A stretch of 64,000 bases of DNA, taken from NCBI RefSeq assembly GCF_012927405.1, contig NZ_JABBGM010000002.1, positions 372,001-436,000 of the forward strand, written 5' to 3'. The notes beneath the pieces are model-generated. The model worked only from the letters and a program-made list of their open reading frames with translations, did no database searches and had not been told where the DNA came from. A program made the translations under genes and the position numbers. Source of the stretch: Novosphingobium olei (GTDB lineage Bacteria; Pseudomonadota; Alphaproteobacteria; Sphingomonadales; Sphingomonadaceae). Of the stretch, positions 7,230-15,614 are shown piece by piece (the first letter of the stretch is position 1; each line of letters opens with the position of its first letter).

Positions 7230-8597
7230 ATGGCATCCCGCGCCGATAACATCGCCAGCAACCTCAACCTGGCGAACTTTTCGAAGGCCACAGAGCTCAA
7301 GAAGCGCATCTGGTTCACGGTGGGCGCGCTCATCGTGTTCCGGTTCCTGAGCTTCGTGCCGCTGCCCGGCGTCAACCCGCTGATCATGGAGACGCTGTAC
7401 GACCAGACGCGCGGCGGCATCCTCGATATCTTCAACGCGTTCTCGGGTGGCTCGCTGCAACGCATGAGCCTCATCGCGCTCGGCGTGATGCCGTACATCA
7501 CCGCCTCGATCGTGGTGCAGCTGGCCGCCTCGCTCCACCCCTCGCTCGCTGCCCTCAAGAAGGAAGGCGAAAGCGGGCGCAAGAAGCTCAACCAGTACAC
7601 CCGCTACGGTGCGGTGCTGCTGACCGCGATCCAGGGCTGGGTGCTCGCTTCGGGCCTTGAAGCCTATGGCGCGTCGAGCGGGCTGCAGGCGGTGGTCAAC
7701 CCCGGCCTGCTGTTCAAGGTCGGCGCGGTGATCTCCCTGATCGGCGGCACCATGTTCCTGCTGTGGCTGGGTGAACAGATCACCAGCCGCGGCATCGGCA
7801 ACGGCGTTTCGCTGATCATCATGGCCGGCATCGTCGCGCAGATGCCCAAGTTCTTCGGCAACCTGTTCGAGCAGGGCCGCACCGGCTCGCTCAACCCGTT
7901 CGCGATCGCGGGCGTGCTGGTGCTGATCGTCGGCGTCGTGATCTTCATCTGCTTCTTCGAGCGCGCCACGCGCCGCCTGCTGATCCAGTATCCCAAGCGC
8001 GCGTCGCAAAACGGCATGATGGCTGCCGATCGCAGCCACCTGCCGCTCAAGCTCAACACCGCGGGCGTCATTCCGCCGATCTTCGCCAGCTCGCTGCTGC
8101 TGCTGCCGCTGACCATCACCCAGTTCGCCGGCAACGCCGTCTCGCCAGACAGCACCACCGGCCAGGTGATCGTGACGCTCAACCAGTACCTCGGCCACGG
8201 CAAGCCGGCCTACATGGTGCTCTACGCGCTCGGCATCATCTTCTTCAGCTTCTTCTATACCGCGGTGGTGTTCAATCCTGAAGAGACCGCCGACAACCTC
8301 AAGAAGAACGGCGGCTTCATCCCCGGCATCCGCCCGGGCAAGAACACCGCCACCTATCTCGACTATGTCCTGACCCGCATCACCGTGCTCGGCGCTGCCT
8401 ATATCACCGTGGTCTGCGTGGTCCCCGAATGGATCATGGCCGAAACCGGCATGGGCACGCTGTTCTTCGGCGGCACCAGCCTGCTGATCGTGGTCAACGT
8501 GACCGTCGATACCATCACCCAGATCCAGTCGCACCTGCTGGCACACCAGTATGGCGACCTGATCAAGAAGGCCAAACTGAAGGGACGCCTGCGCTAA
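7230..8597 (+). CDS. secY: Protein translocase channel subunit SecY
   Basis: The inner-membrane channel of the Sec translocase, 455 residues with ten hydrophobic segments. ATG 7230 gives M-A-S-R-A-D-N-I-A-S-N, followed by F-S-K-A-T-E-L-K-K-R-I; the frame is open further left but unlike SecY there. The plug and pore region L-F-N-A-F-S-G-G, the segment A-L-G-V-M-P-Y-I-T-A-S-I and the cytoplasmic loop P-K-R-A-S-Q-N-G are recognisable. The gene lies 158 nt after rplO with a hairpin in between; adk follows after 30 nt. Confidence 0.98.
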   Translation: MASRADNIASNLNLANFSKATELKKRIWFTVGALIVFRFLSFVPLPGVNPLIMETLYDQTRGGILDIFNAFSGGSLQRMSLIALGVMPYITASIVVQLAASLHPSLAALKKEGESGRKKLNQYTRYGAVLLTAIQGWVLASGLEAYGASSGLQAVVNPGLLFKVGAVISLIGGTMFLLWLGEQITSRGIGNGVSLIIMAGIVAQMPKFFGNLFEQGRTGSLNPFAIAGVLVLIVGVVIFICFFERATRRLLIQYPKRASQNGMMAADRSHLPLKLNTAGVIPPIFASSLLLLPLTITQFAGNAVSPDSTTGQVIVTLNQYLGHGKPAYMVLYALGIIFFSFFYTAVVFNPEETADNLKKNGGFIPGIRPGKNTATYLDYVLTRITVLGAAYITVVCVVPEWIMAETGMGTLFFGGTSLLIVVNVTVDTITQIQSHLLAHQYGDLIKKAKLKGRLR

Positions 8598-8627
8598 GCG
8601 CGGGGCCATTAGGGGGACGCAAGGCAC

Positions 8628-9272
8628 GTGAACATCATCCTGTTGGGACCGCCGGGGGCGGGCAAGGGCACCCAGGCGCAGCGGCTCGTCGAGCGGCACG
8701 GCATGAAGCAGCTTTCGACCGGCGACATGCTGCGCGCCGCGGTCAAGGCGGGCACGCCGGTCGGGCTTCAGGCCAAGGCAGTGATGGACGCGGGCCAGCT
8801 CGTTTCCGACGAGATCGTCTCGGCGCTGATCGGGGACGAGCTCGACGCGATGCCGGCTGGACAGGGCGCCATCTTCGACGGCTACCCGCGCACCGCGCCA
8901 CAAGCGGAATCGCTTGATGCGATCCTCGAAAGCCGCGGCCGCAAGCTCGACCACGTGATCGAGCTTGAAGTGAACGAGGACGCGCTTGTTGAGCGTATCA
9001 CCGGTCGCTACACCTGCGCCACCTGCGGCAAGGGCTATCACGACAAGTTCGAGAAGCCGGCCGTCGAAGGCACCTGCGACAAATGCGGCGGGCACGAATT
9101 CAAGCGCCGTCCCGACGACAACGAAGAGACCGTGCGCACCCGCATGGCCGAATACCGCGCCAAGACCGCGCCGATCCTGCCGATCTACGAGAGCCGTGGC
9201 ATCGTCGCCCGCGTCGACGGCATGGCCGATATGGATGACGTGACGGCTGCCATCGAGGCAATTATCGGCTAG
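8628..9272 (+). CDS. adk: Adenylate kinase with a four-cysteine LID
   Basis: Converts ATP and AMP to two ADP in the cytoplasm. The 214-residue protein starts at GTG 8628 with M-N-I-I-L-L-G-P-P-G-A-G-K-G-T, the P-loop. The AMP-binding F-D-G-Y-P-R-T is present. The LID carries C-A-T-C-G-K and C-D-K-C-G-G, a tetracysteine zinc site more usual in Gram-positive enzymes but found in some alphaproteobacteria. Its place after secY is the standard alphaproteobacterial order. Confidence 0.97.
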   Translation: MNIILLGPPGAGKGTQAQRLVERHGMKQLSTGDMLRAAVKAGTPVGLQAKAVMDAGQLVSDEIVSALIGDELDAMPAGQGAIFDGYPRTAPQAESLDAILESRGRKLDHVIELEVNEDALVERITGRYTCATCGKGYHDKFEKPAVEGTCDKCGGHEFKRRPDDNEETVRTRMAEYRAKTAPILPIYESRGIVARVDGMADMDDVTAAIEAIIG

Positions 9273-9328
9273 TCTCATGGGGAGGGCGCGTCGTCGTGGC
9301 GCGCCGTTCTGCCATTGAGGTCCCGTCG

Positions 9329-10399
9329 ATGAACCTGCGCCCCCCCGCGCTCGCCCTTCTGCTTGCGAGTGCGGCCGCCCAGCCGGCCCAGGCCGAGGTC
9401 GTGGCCAAGGCCGACAACGGCTTCGTCGTTCGCGTCGCGGCGCATGTCACCGCAAAGCCTGCCGATGCTTGGAAGACGGTCATTGTCCCCGCGCAATGGT
9501 GGCAGGCCCAGCACACCTTTTCGGGCAGTGCGGCCAACCTCAGCCTCGATCCAGTTCCCGGCGGCTGCTTCTGCGAACGCCTGCCGCTGCCCAAGGACGC
9601 GGCCAAGGGCGACCGCCCCGGCGGCGTGCAGCACATGCGCGTGCTCTATGCCGAGCCGGGCAAGGCGCTGCGCCTGTCCGGCGCGCTGGGGCCGCTGCAG
9701 AGCGAGGCGGTGCAAGGCACGCTGACGATCACCATCAAGCCCACCGAGACCGGCAGCCGCATCGTGTTCGACTACGTTGTCGGCGGCTTCATGCGCTACC
9801 CGGTGGCCGACATCGCCGCGGCGGTCGACAAGGTCATGGCCGCGCAACTCGCCTCGCTGGCGACCAGGCTCGGCCCGGTCAGCGCGGAGCCGGCCGCCGA
9901 ATTGCCGCCCGCGGCACCGGCCCAACCCGCCCCCGAGGCGACAGGCCCCGCGCCGTCGCCGGGCGAAGGCAGCGATCCTGCCCTTGCACCCACGGCGGCC
10001 GTCGCTCCGCAAGGCTGGAGCCTTCCGCCGGGGCCGGGAAGCAAGCCCGTGCGTCACAGCGCGGCAACGCCCGCCGCTGCAGCCCGGTCCGTACAACCGG
10101 CGACCCGCCCGGCGAAGGCGTCCGGCGGCACCACCACGCTGGCAGACGCGAACGCGGCGACGGTGCCCGCCTCGGTCTCGAAGGTGCCTGCGGTGACCAA
10201 GCCAGCTGCGGCCAAGCCAGCGACGGTAAAGCCCGCCGCGCCGAAGCCCGCATCGGCAAAGCCGGCAACCCCCGCCAAGGCGACGGCCGCCAGGAAGCCT
10301 GCCCCAGCCGCACGGCCGGTCGACAAGGAGCACGAGGACGCGAACGCCGCGTTCGATGCGGCCCTCGGTGGAACGGACACGCCGGACAAGCCGCAATAG
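9329..10399 (+). CDS. Secreted SRPBCC-like protein with a long Ala/Pro/Lys tail
   Basis: A 356-residue protein of unknown function. Residues 1-22 are a signal peptide (ends A-Q-P-A-Q-A). Residues about 25-190 resemble a START/SRPBCC hydrophobic-ligand domain, with W-W-Q-A-Q-H-T-F-S-G-S-A-A-N-L and a C-F-C-E motif. From about 190 on the chain is alanine, proline and lysine-rich with repeated A-K-P-A and P-K-P-A units, probably disordered and perhaps spanning the periplasm or touching peptidoglycan. The frame is open to a GTG at 9296, but ATG 9329 places the signal peptide correctly. It follows adk by 56 nt and may be read through from it. Confidence 0.7.
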   Translation: MNLRPPALALLLASAAAQPAQAEVVAKADNGFVVRVAAHVTAKPADAWKTVIVPAQWWQAQHTFSGSAANLSLDPVPGGCFCERLPLPKDAAKGDRPGGVQHMRVLYAEPGKALRLSGALGPLQSEAVQGTLTITIKPTETGSRIVFDYVVGGFMRYPVADIAAAVDKVMAAQLASLATRLGPVSAEPAAELPPAAPAQPAPEATGPAPSPGEGSDPALAPTAAVAPQGWSLPPGPGSKPVRHSAATPAAAARSVQPATRPAKASGGTTTLADANAATVPASVSKVPAVTKPAAAKPATVKPAAPKPASAKPATPAKATAARKPAPAARPVDKEHEDANAAFDAALGGTDTPDKPQ

Positions 10400-10453
10400 G
10401 CCCAGGCGGGGCCAATCGGCAGCAAGGCGTGCGAGGCGCAGAACGAGAGCCAG

Positions 10454-10530
10454 TCCTTCGACAAGCTCAGGACAGACGAGCTGGGGATCAGGCGCAGTCC
10501 GTCACCGCCTGCCCTGAGCCTGTCGAAGGG
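10454..10530 (+). repeat. REP-like inverted repeat pair
   Basis: TTCGACAAGCTCAG at 10457-10470 and its near-exact reverse complement (CTGAGCCTGTCGAA, 10514-10527) form a large imperfect palindrome between two convergent genes. The same core recurs at 46,653 and 46,841. Such units are typical repetitive extragenic palindromes and may act as bidirectional terminators here. Confidence 0.75.
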
Positions 10531-10568
10531 CTGCCCTTTCCTTCACGGCGCACCCACCTTGCGCGTTC

Positions 10569-11915
10569 TCATCCCAACCCATGAACTTCGCCGCCCGCGC
10601 CCCGTCGCGCCGGTCCCAGCACGCCTGCGGTCCTGCCCGCCATCAGGGCGATGGCGATGGCCACCAAGGGGACCGGGGCGATTGCGGCAAGGCCCATGCG
10701 GTAACCGCCGCTCGCATCATAGATGATCCCGAACAGCACCGGCCCGATGAAGTTGCCGAGCTGCGATATGGTGTTGCCCATCGCCAGACCGGCCGCGCGC
10801 TCGCCGGGGTGCAGCAGGCGGGACAGCAGCGTCACCGGCAGCAGCCCCGCAGCCTGCGAGCAGGCCATGAACAGGCAGTATCCGGTCGACACGACGAGGG
10901 CAGGGCCGCGCGTCGCCGATGACAGCAGCGCAAGGCCCAGCGCCGCCGCGATCAGATGCGCGCCATACGCGAGGAAATAGCGCCGCGCCGAACTGTCGAC
11001 GAACATGCCCGTGCCGATGGTGGTCATCGCCGTGATCACGCCGCACAGCGCCACCAGCGCGCCCGCCTGATCCACGCTCCAGGCGTTGAACGCCATCAGC
11101 ATCTTGGGCGCATAGACCACCACCGCGCTGACCGGCACGAAGTTCAGCAGGTTGGCAAGGCCGAGCAACAGCACCAGCGGATGGAGCACGGCGCGCCAGC
11201 CGTGCCGCACGCGCCCCTCCGCCGCCTCGGTCGCATCGCGCGCCAGCCGCCGGACAAGCCAAGCGCGTTCATCGCCCGCCAGCCAGCCTGCGGTTTCCGG
11301 GCGGTCGGGCAGGATCAGGAAAACCAGCAATCCGATCAGTACCGAAGGGATGCCCTCGGCGATCAGCAGCCACTGCCAGCCGCGCAGGCCCAGTGTTCCG
11401 TCCAGCCGCAGCAGCGGCCCGGCCAGCCCGCCCATCACGATCATCGCCACCGGCAGCGCGACATAGAAGCGCGAGACGGCACGGGCGCGATATTCTGGCG
11501 GAAACCACCCGGAGATGTAGAGCACCACGCACGGGTAGAAGCCCGCCTCGGCAATCCCCAGCAGGAAGCGCACGAGATAGAATTGCCAGGCATTGCCGAC
11601 CAGCGACGTCGCGGCGGAAAGAAGACCCCAGGTCACCAGGATGCGCGCCAGCCATCGACGAGGGCCGACCTTGTCGCCCAGCAGGTTCGACGGCACTTCG
11701 AACAGGGCATAGCTGATCGAGAACATCGCCGCGCCGATGCCATAGACGGTCGCCGAAAAGCCCAGATCGGCATTCATCGTCACCGCGGCGAAGCTGATGT
11801 TGGTCCGGTCGATATAGGCGACCAGATAGGCCAGCATCAGCAACGGCAGCGTTCGCCACGCCACCTTGCGCATCGTCGTGCGCTCGATCGCGCCATCGCG
11901 CTCGTCATGTTCCAT
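10569..11915 (-). CDS. MFS transporter, anion:cation symporter-like
   Basis: A 448-residue inner-membrane transporter with about twelve hydrophobic segments. A-Y-L-V-A-Y-I-D-R-T-N-I-S-F-A in segment 1, G-D-K-V-G-P-R-R-W in the loop between segments 2 and 3, and G-I-A-E-A-G-F-Y-P in segment 4 match the phthalate/tartrate/hexuronate (ACS) family, which takes up organic anions with protons. The start at 11915 follows a GGGGGG-rich site; longer starts to 12164 run into non-conserved sequence. It is transcribed against its neighbours, inside the block that separates adk from rpsM. Substrate unknown. Confidence 0.85.
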   Translation of the reverse strand: MEHDERDGAIERTTMRKVAWRTLPLLMLAYLVAYIDRTNISFAAVTMNADLGFSATVYGIGAAMFSISYALFEVPSNLLGDKVGPRRWLARILVTWGLLSAATSLVGNAWQFYLVRFLLGIAEAGFYPCVVLYISGWFPPEYRARAVSRFYVALPVAMIVMGGLAGPLLRLDGTLGLRGWQWLLIAEGIPSVLIGLLVFLILPDRPETAGWLAGDERAWLVRRLARDATEAAEGRVRHGWRAVLHPLVLLLGLANLLNFVPVSAVVVYAPKMLMAFNAWSVDQAGALVALCGVITAMTTIGTGMFVDSSARRYFLAYGAHLIAAALGLALLSSATRGPALVVSTGYCLFMACSQAAGLLPVTLLSRLLHPGERAAGLAMGNTISQLGNFIGPVLFGIIYDASGGYRMGLAAIAPVPLVAIAIALMAGRTAGVLGPARRGAGGEVHGLG

Positions 11916-12198
11916 CGCACCCCCCGCTGCGCCGGATTCTCCTCCGGCCGCAGCTTGCGCATGTGCGCGCGGCCTCGCAAGTCCGGCGTTTTCGGGGCGA
12001 TTGCGGGCTGATCTCGCTCCACCTCGGACCAAGCGCCTACCCACGGGGCGAAAAAACGTTACGTTCCAGATCGCAAGGAGCGCGACTCGGCCAGGTGCTG
12101 CCGATCGCCACAGACGCTCCACCGGTCGCACGTGTTGAAAAAGGACTGCCGGCCAACCCTGCATTCAGGCAGGACGCCGGCCACCGGGGGAGAATAGC
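11916..12198. promoter_or_regulatory. Divergent control region between the MFS gene and gdhA
   Basis: A 283-nt gap that must hold promoters for both genes; I cannot place either with confidence. Close to gdhA a stem pairs GCCGGC 12148-12153 with 12176-12181 and, inside it, CCTGC 12158-12162 with GCAGG 12169-12173. It ends 17 nt before the gdhA ATG and could affect its translation. Confidence 0.4.
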
Positions 12199-13554
12199 AT
12201 GGCCGTGAGCGATCACGTCGACCTTCCGACCTTCATGGAAGGCGTCAAGAAGCGCAATCCCAACCAGCCCGAATTCGTCCAGGCGGTTCAGGAGGTTGCC
12301 GAAGACATCTACGAATTCATCCAGGACAAGGAAGAATACCACGCGCAGCAGATCCTGCGCCGCATTGCCGAGCCCGACCGGGTCGTGTCGTTCCGCGTGT
12401 GCTGGGAAGACGATGCCGGCAACATCCGCGTCCAGCGCGGCTACCGCGTCCAGAACAACAACGCGATCGGTCCCTACAAGGGCGGCATCCGCTTCCATCC
12501 CAGCGTCAATGAAAGCGTGCTCAAGTTCCTCGCCTTCGAGCAGACGTTCAAGAACGCGCTCACCGGCCTGCCGATGGGCGGCGGCAAGGGCGGTTCGAAC
12601 TTCAATCCCAAGGGCAAGAGCGTGCGCGAGATCATGCGCTTCTGCCAGAGCTTCATGACCGAACTCTATCGCCACATCGGCGCCGACGTCGACGTGCCGG
12701 CGGGTGACATCGGCGTCGGCGGTCGCGAGATCGGCTTCATGTTCGGCCAGTACAAGCGCATCACCAACCAGTTCACCGGCGTGCTCACGGGCAAGGGGCT
12801 GGAATACGGCGGCTCGCTGATCCGGCCCGAGGCGACCGGCTATGGCGCGGTCTATTTCCTTGCCAACATGCTGGCGACCAAGGGCGAGGACCTCGTCGGC
12901 AAGACGGCGGTCATTTCCGGCTCGGGCAACGTCGCCACGCACGCGGCCGAAAAGATCGTCCAGTTGGGCGGCAAGGTGCTGACGCTGTCGGATTCGGGTG
13001 GCTTCGTCCACGATCCGGACGGCTTCAGCCAGGAAAAGATCGACTGGGTCAAAACGCACAAGACCCACCGTCGCGGCCGCATCCAGGACTATGTCGAAGC
13101 CTTCCCCAAGGCGACTTTCCACGAAGGCAAGACGCCGTGGGGCGTCCCCTGCGATGTGGCGCTGCCCTGCGCCACGCAGAACGAACTGCTGGGCGAAGAT
13201 GCGCGCACGCTCGTCGCCAACGGCTGCAAGGCGCTGGCCGAAGGCGCCAACATGCCGACCGACCTTGAAGGCGTGCACGTGTTCAAGGCGGCGAAGCTGC
13301 TCTACGCGCCGGGCAAGGCCTCGAACGCCGGCGGCGTCGCGGTTTCGGGCCTCGAGATGAGCCAGAACTCCGAACGCCGCGCGTGGAAGGAGGAGGAACT
13401 GCAGCAGATGCTCAAGGACATCATGTTCGGCATCCACCAGTCCTGCCTCACCTGGGGCGATCAGGGCGGCGGCTATGTCGATTACGTGAAGGGTGCGAAC
13501 ATCGCGGGCTTCAAGAAGGTCGCCGACGCGATGCTGGCCTTCGGCGTGGTGTAG
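12199..13554 (+). CDS. gdhA: NADP-type glutamate dehydrogenase
   Basis: Makes glutamate from 2-oxoglutarate and ammonium, joining carbon and nitrogen metabolism. At 451 residues it matches the hexameric GDH-450 class. The 2-oxoglutarate site is seen in G-P-Y-K-G-G-I-R-F-H-P and the catalytic lysine segment P-M-G-G-G-K-G-G. P-A-G-D-I-G-V-G-G-R-E carries the catalytic aspartate. G-S-G-N-V-A-T-H-A begins the Rossmann domain and suits NADP. The gene is monocistronic, flanked by a structured leader and a GC-rich hairpin. Confidence 0.95.
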   Translation: MAVSDHVDLPTFMEGVKKRNPNQPEFVQAVQEVAEDIYEFIQDKEEYHAQQILRRIAEPDRVVSFRVCWEDDAGNIRVQRGYRVQNNNAIGPYKGGIRFHPSVNESVLKFLAFEQTFKNALTGLPMGGGKGGSNFNPKGKSVREIMRFCQSFMTELYRHIGADVDVPAGDIGVGGREIGFMFGQYKRITNQFTGVLTGKGLEYGGSLIRPEATGYGAVYFLANMLATKGEDLVGKTAVISGSGNVATHAAEKIVQLGGKVLTLSDSGGFVHDPDGFSQEKIDWVKTHKTHRRGRIQDYVEAFPKATFHEGKTPWGVPCDVALPCATQNELLGEDARTLVANGCKALAEGANMPTDLEGVHVFKAAKLLYAPGKASNAGGVAVSGLEMSQNSERRAWKEEELQQMLKDIMFGIHQSCLTWGDQGGGYVDYVKGANIAGFKKVADAMLAFGVV

Positions 13555-13578
13555 GGCGCGCCGCTTCCAGCTTGGGCA

Positions 13579-13619
13579 CAGCCCCGGCCGCCAGACCGAT
13601 TGGCAGCCGGCCGGGGCTG
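13579..13619 (+). terminator. GC-rich hairpin after gdhA
   Basis: Positions 13579-13590 pair with 13608-13619 (12 bp, nearly all GC), and a short CCA/TGG helix can form inside the loop. It begins 25 nt after the gdhA stop. There is no T-run, so termination may be partial or assisted by Rho. Confidence 0.5.
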
Positions 13620-13669
13620 GCCTATGCACCACGCCGGGGGCCGCTCCGGCCGTGCCAGGCTGGAATGTC

Positions 13670-15223
13670 ATGACCAATATCGAAGTGCGCGATGGGCGCG
13701 CGGCTTTGCCGGAATCCGCGCTTCCTGAACTGGCTATCGTCGCGCTCGCCTTCCTGGTCGGCGTGGTGCTGTCGCACCCGATCCCGATGCTCCTGCTCGA
13801 TCAGCCGCCGCGCTTTGCTGGCTGGTTCGATCAGGGCCAGTACCTCACCTCGGCCCGCGCGCTGTTCCATGGCGATCTTTCGCCTGGGCAGCACTGGTAC
13901 CCGATGCTCTATCCGCTGCTGCTGGCGCCGTTTGCCGGCCTGCCGCCGCTGGTGCAGACCACGCTGGTCGATACCGCCTGCTTTCTCGCCGCGTACTGGG
14001 GCTTTCACGAAGTGGCTCGGCTGGTTGGCTTGACCGGCATTTCGTCGGCGGTCGTGTTCCTGCTTTCGACCGTCGCCTGGCCGCAGATCGGCAGCGGCTG
14101 GCTAATGCCCTGGACCACGACGCCCTCCGCCGCGCTGATCTGGCTCGCGCTCGCCTGGACGACGCGGACGCTGGACCGCGACCACCCGCAAGCGTTGAGC
14201 CTGCGCCGCGCCGCCGCGCTGGGTGTGGTGCTGGCGCTGATCCCGCTCGGCCGCCCCGGTGACGTGCCCGTCGCGGCGCTGATCGGCGCGATCGCGGCGT
14301 GGGGCCTGATCCGCCACGGGCGGCGCTGGGACGCGCTGGGCGCCATCATCGGCGCCGGGCTGGCCGTCGTCGCACTGGGCCTTGCGTTGCACCTTGCGAT
14401 CCACGGCCCGCGGCCCTCGCTCTACATGCTGCTCTCGGCGGCGTACGGCACCAACCTCGCGTGGACGGGGTGGAAGGCCTATCTCCTGCTGGTCGAACCC
14501 CGCCCATGGTATCCCGAAGGCTACGGCCTGCTGCGCGTGCTGCCCTGGCTCCCGTTCGGCCTTGCCGGCCTGCTGCTGCTGCTGGCCGATGCGCGCCGCC
14601 GCATGCTTGGCCTGCTGCTTGTGCTGCCGGCTGCGGCCTATACCGTCGTCATGCTCGCCTACATCGACCTTCTGCCCAGCGGGGTCTGGGCGTTCGGCAA
14701 TGTCCATTATTTCAAGTGGCTGCTGCCTGCGCTGGCGCTGGGGATGGTGCACTGGCTCTCGTACGTCAGGCACCGGCCCGCTGCCGCCGCGCTCGCCGTC
14801 ACGCCGCTGCTGCTGCTCGGCGCGCTGCGGCTCGATCCGGTGCCGGTGGCGGCGGACCGCCCGGCGCGCCTGGTCGTGTTCGATGGCGTGGATGACGATG
14901 GTGCCCTGGTCTATTTCGGCCATTCCTCGATCGAGGACGCAGTCGGGGCGCAGCGCAACCTGCTCGACGTCCACCTCGTCCCCGCGCCCGACCAGCATCG
15001 CGTCCTTGGCGAAGCGCTGCGCCGCGATTTCGCCGGCAACGAAGTGTGGCAAGATGTCCCGCGCGGGGTGAGCTGGCCGGTCAATCCGATGGAAGTCGCG
15101 ACCCGCCCCTTGCATGGCCCGTTCCCGCGCCGCCCGGTCGCGCGCTATGCGCCGGCGCTTGGCATCGGCTGGCCGTGCTGGCTGCCGCCCTATGCCTGTC
15201 CCGCCACCTTGCCGCAGCCCTGA
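13670..15223 (+). CDS. Polytopic membrane protein, GT-C glycosyltransferase-like
   Basis: A 517-residue protein with about ten hydrophobic segments and a soluble C-terminal part of about 130 residues. The first outside loop, W-F-D-Q-G-Q-Y-L-T-S-A-R-A-L-F-H-G-D, resembles the acidic first loop of lipid-linked GT-C sugar transferases of the PMT/ArnT type. I cannot assign a family. ATG 13670 is the first plausible start after gdhA; an earlier open stretch is not hydrophobic. It converges on a GtrA-like gene and a GT2 gene, partners that normally supply lipid-linked sugar to such an enzyme. Its function as a transferase is inference. Confidence 0.6.
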   Translation: MTNIEVRDGRAALPESALPELAIVALAFLVGVVLSHPIPMLLLDQPPRFAGWFDQGQYLTSARALFHGDLSPGQHWYPMLYPLLLAPFAGLPPLVQTTLVDTACFLAAYWGFHEVARLVGLTGISSAVVFLLSTVAWPQIGSGWLMPWTTTPSAALIWLALAWTTRTLDRDHPQALSLRRAAALGVVLALIPLGRPGDVPVAALIGAIAAWGLIRHGRRWDALGAIIGAGLAVVALGLALHLAIHGPRPSLYMLLSAAYGTNLAWTGWKAYLLLVEPRPWYPEGYGLLRVLPWLPFGLAGLLLLLADARRRMLGLLLVLPAAAYTVVMLAYIDLLPSGVWAFGNVHYFKWLLPALALGMVHWLSYVRHRPAAAALAVTPLLLLGALRLDPVPVAADRPARLVVFDGVDDDGALVYFGHSSIEDAVGAQRNLLDVHLVPAPDQHRVLGEALRRDFAGNEVWQDVPRGVSWPVNPMEVATRPLHGPFPRRPVARYAPALGIGWPCWLPPYACPATLPQP

Positions 15224-15236
15224 ACGCCGCGCGTGA

Positions 15237-15614
15237 TCAGGCGCGGAACACGAAGCGGCGCGAAAGGAGGAAGTTGACCGTCAGTCCCGCGATCGATCCC
15301 GCCGCCACGCCCAGCACCGGCGCGCGCGCGACCAGCGGCACCGTCACCACCAGCGTCGAATAGACGCCGAGGTTGACGATCCCGCCACCCGCGTTGGCGA
15401 CCAGGAACCGCACCCATTCCCCCACGCTCGGCGCTTGCGTGGCGGCAAAGGTGAAGCGCCGGTTGCACGCCCAGGTGAACGTCGCGGCGACGAGGTAGGA
15501 CAGCGCCCGCCCGGCAAACAGGCCCGCGCCCATGAAAACGGCAAGGGCGAGCACACCCGCATCGACCAGGAAACCGGCCGCGCCGACAAGGGCGAAGCGC
15601 AGGAAGGCGTTCAC
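15237..15614 (-). CDS. GtrA-like membrane protein (putative lipid-linked sugar flippase)
   Basis: A 125-residue protein with four hydrophobic segments of the GtrA/DPMS family, thought to move undecaprenyl- or polyprenyl-phosphate-linked sugar across the inner membrane. F-A-L-V-G-A-A-G-F-L-V-D-A-G near the N-terminus, W-A-C-N-R-R-F-T-F in the middle and F-L-L-S-R-R-F-V-F at the end are family motifs. It starts at GTG 15614, overlapping the stop of the GT2 gene by 4 nt (GTGA), so the two are translated together. Confidence 0.88.
   Translation of the reverse strand: MNAFLRFALVGAAGFLVDAGVLALAVFMGAGLFAGRALSYLVAATFTWACNRRFTFAATQAPSVGEWVRFLVANAGGGIVNLGVYSTLVVTVPLVARAPVLGVAAGSIAGLTVNFLLSRRFVFRA

Noticed and set aside
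8598..9328. rpmJ (L36) after secY, as in Escherichia coli
   Set aside because: No such short cysteine-rich frame lies here; adk follows secY directly, which is normal for this group.
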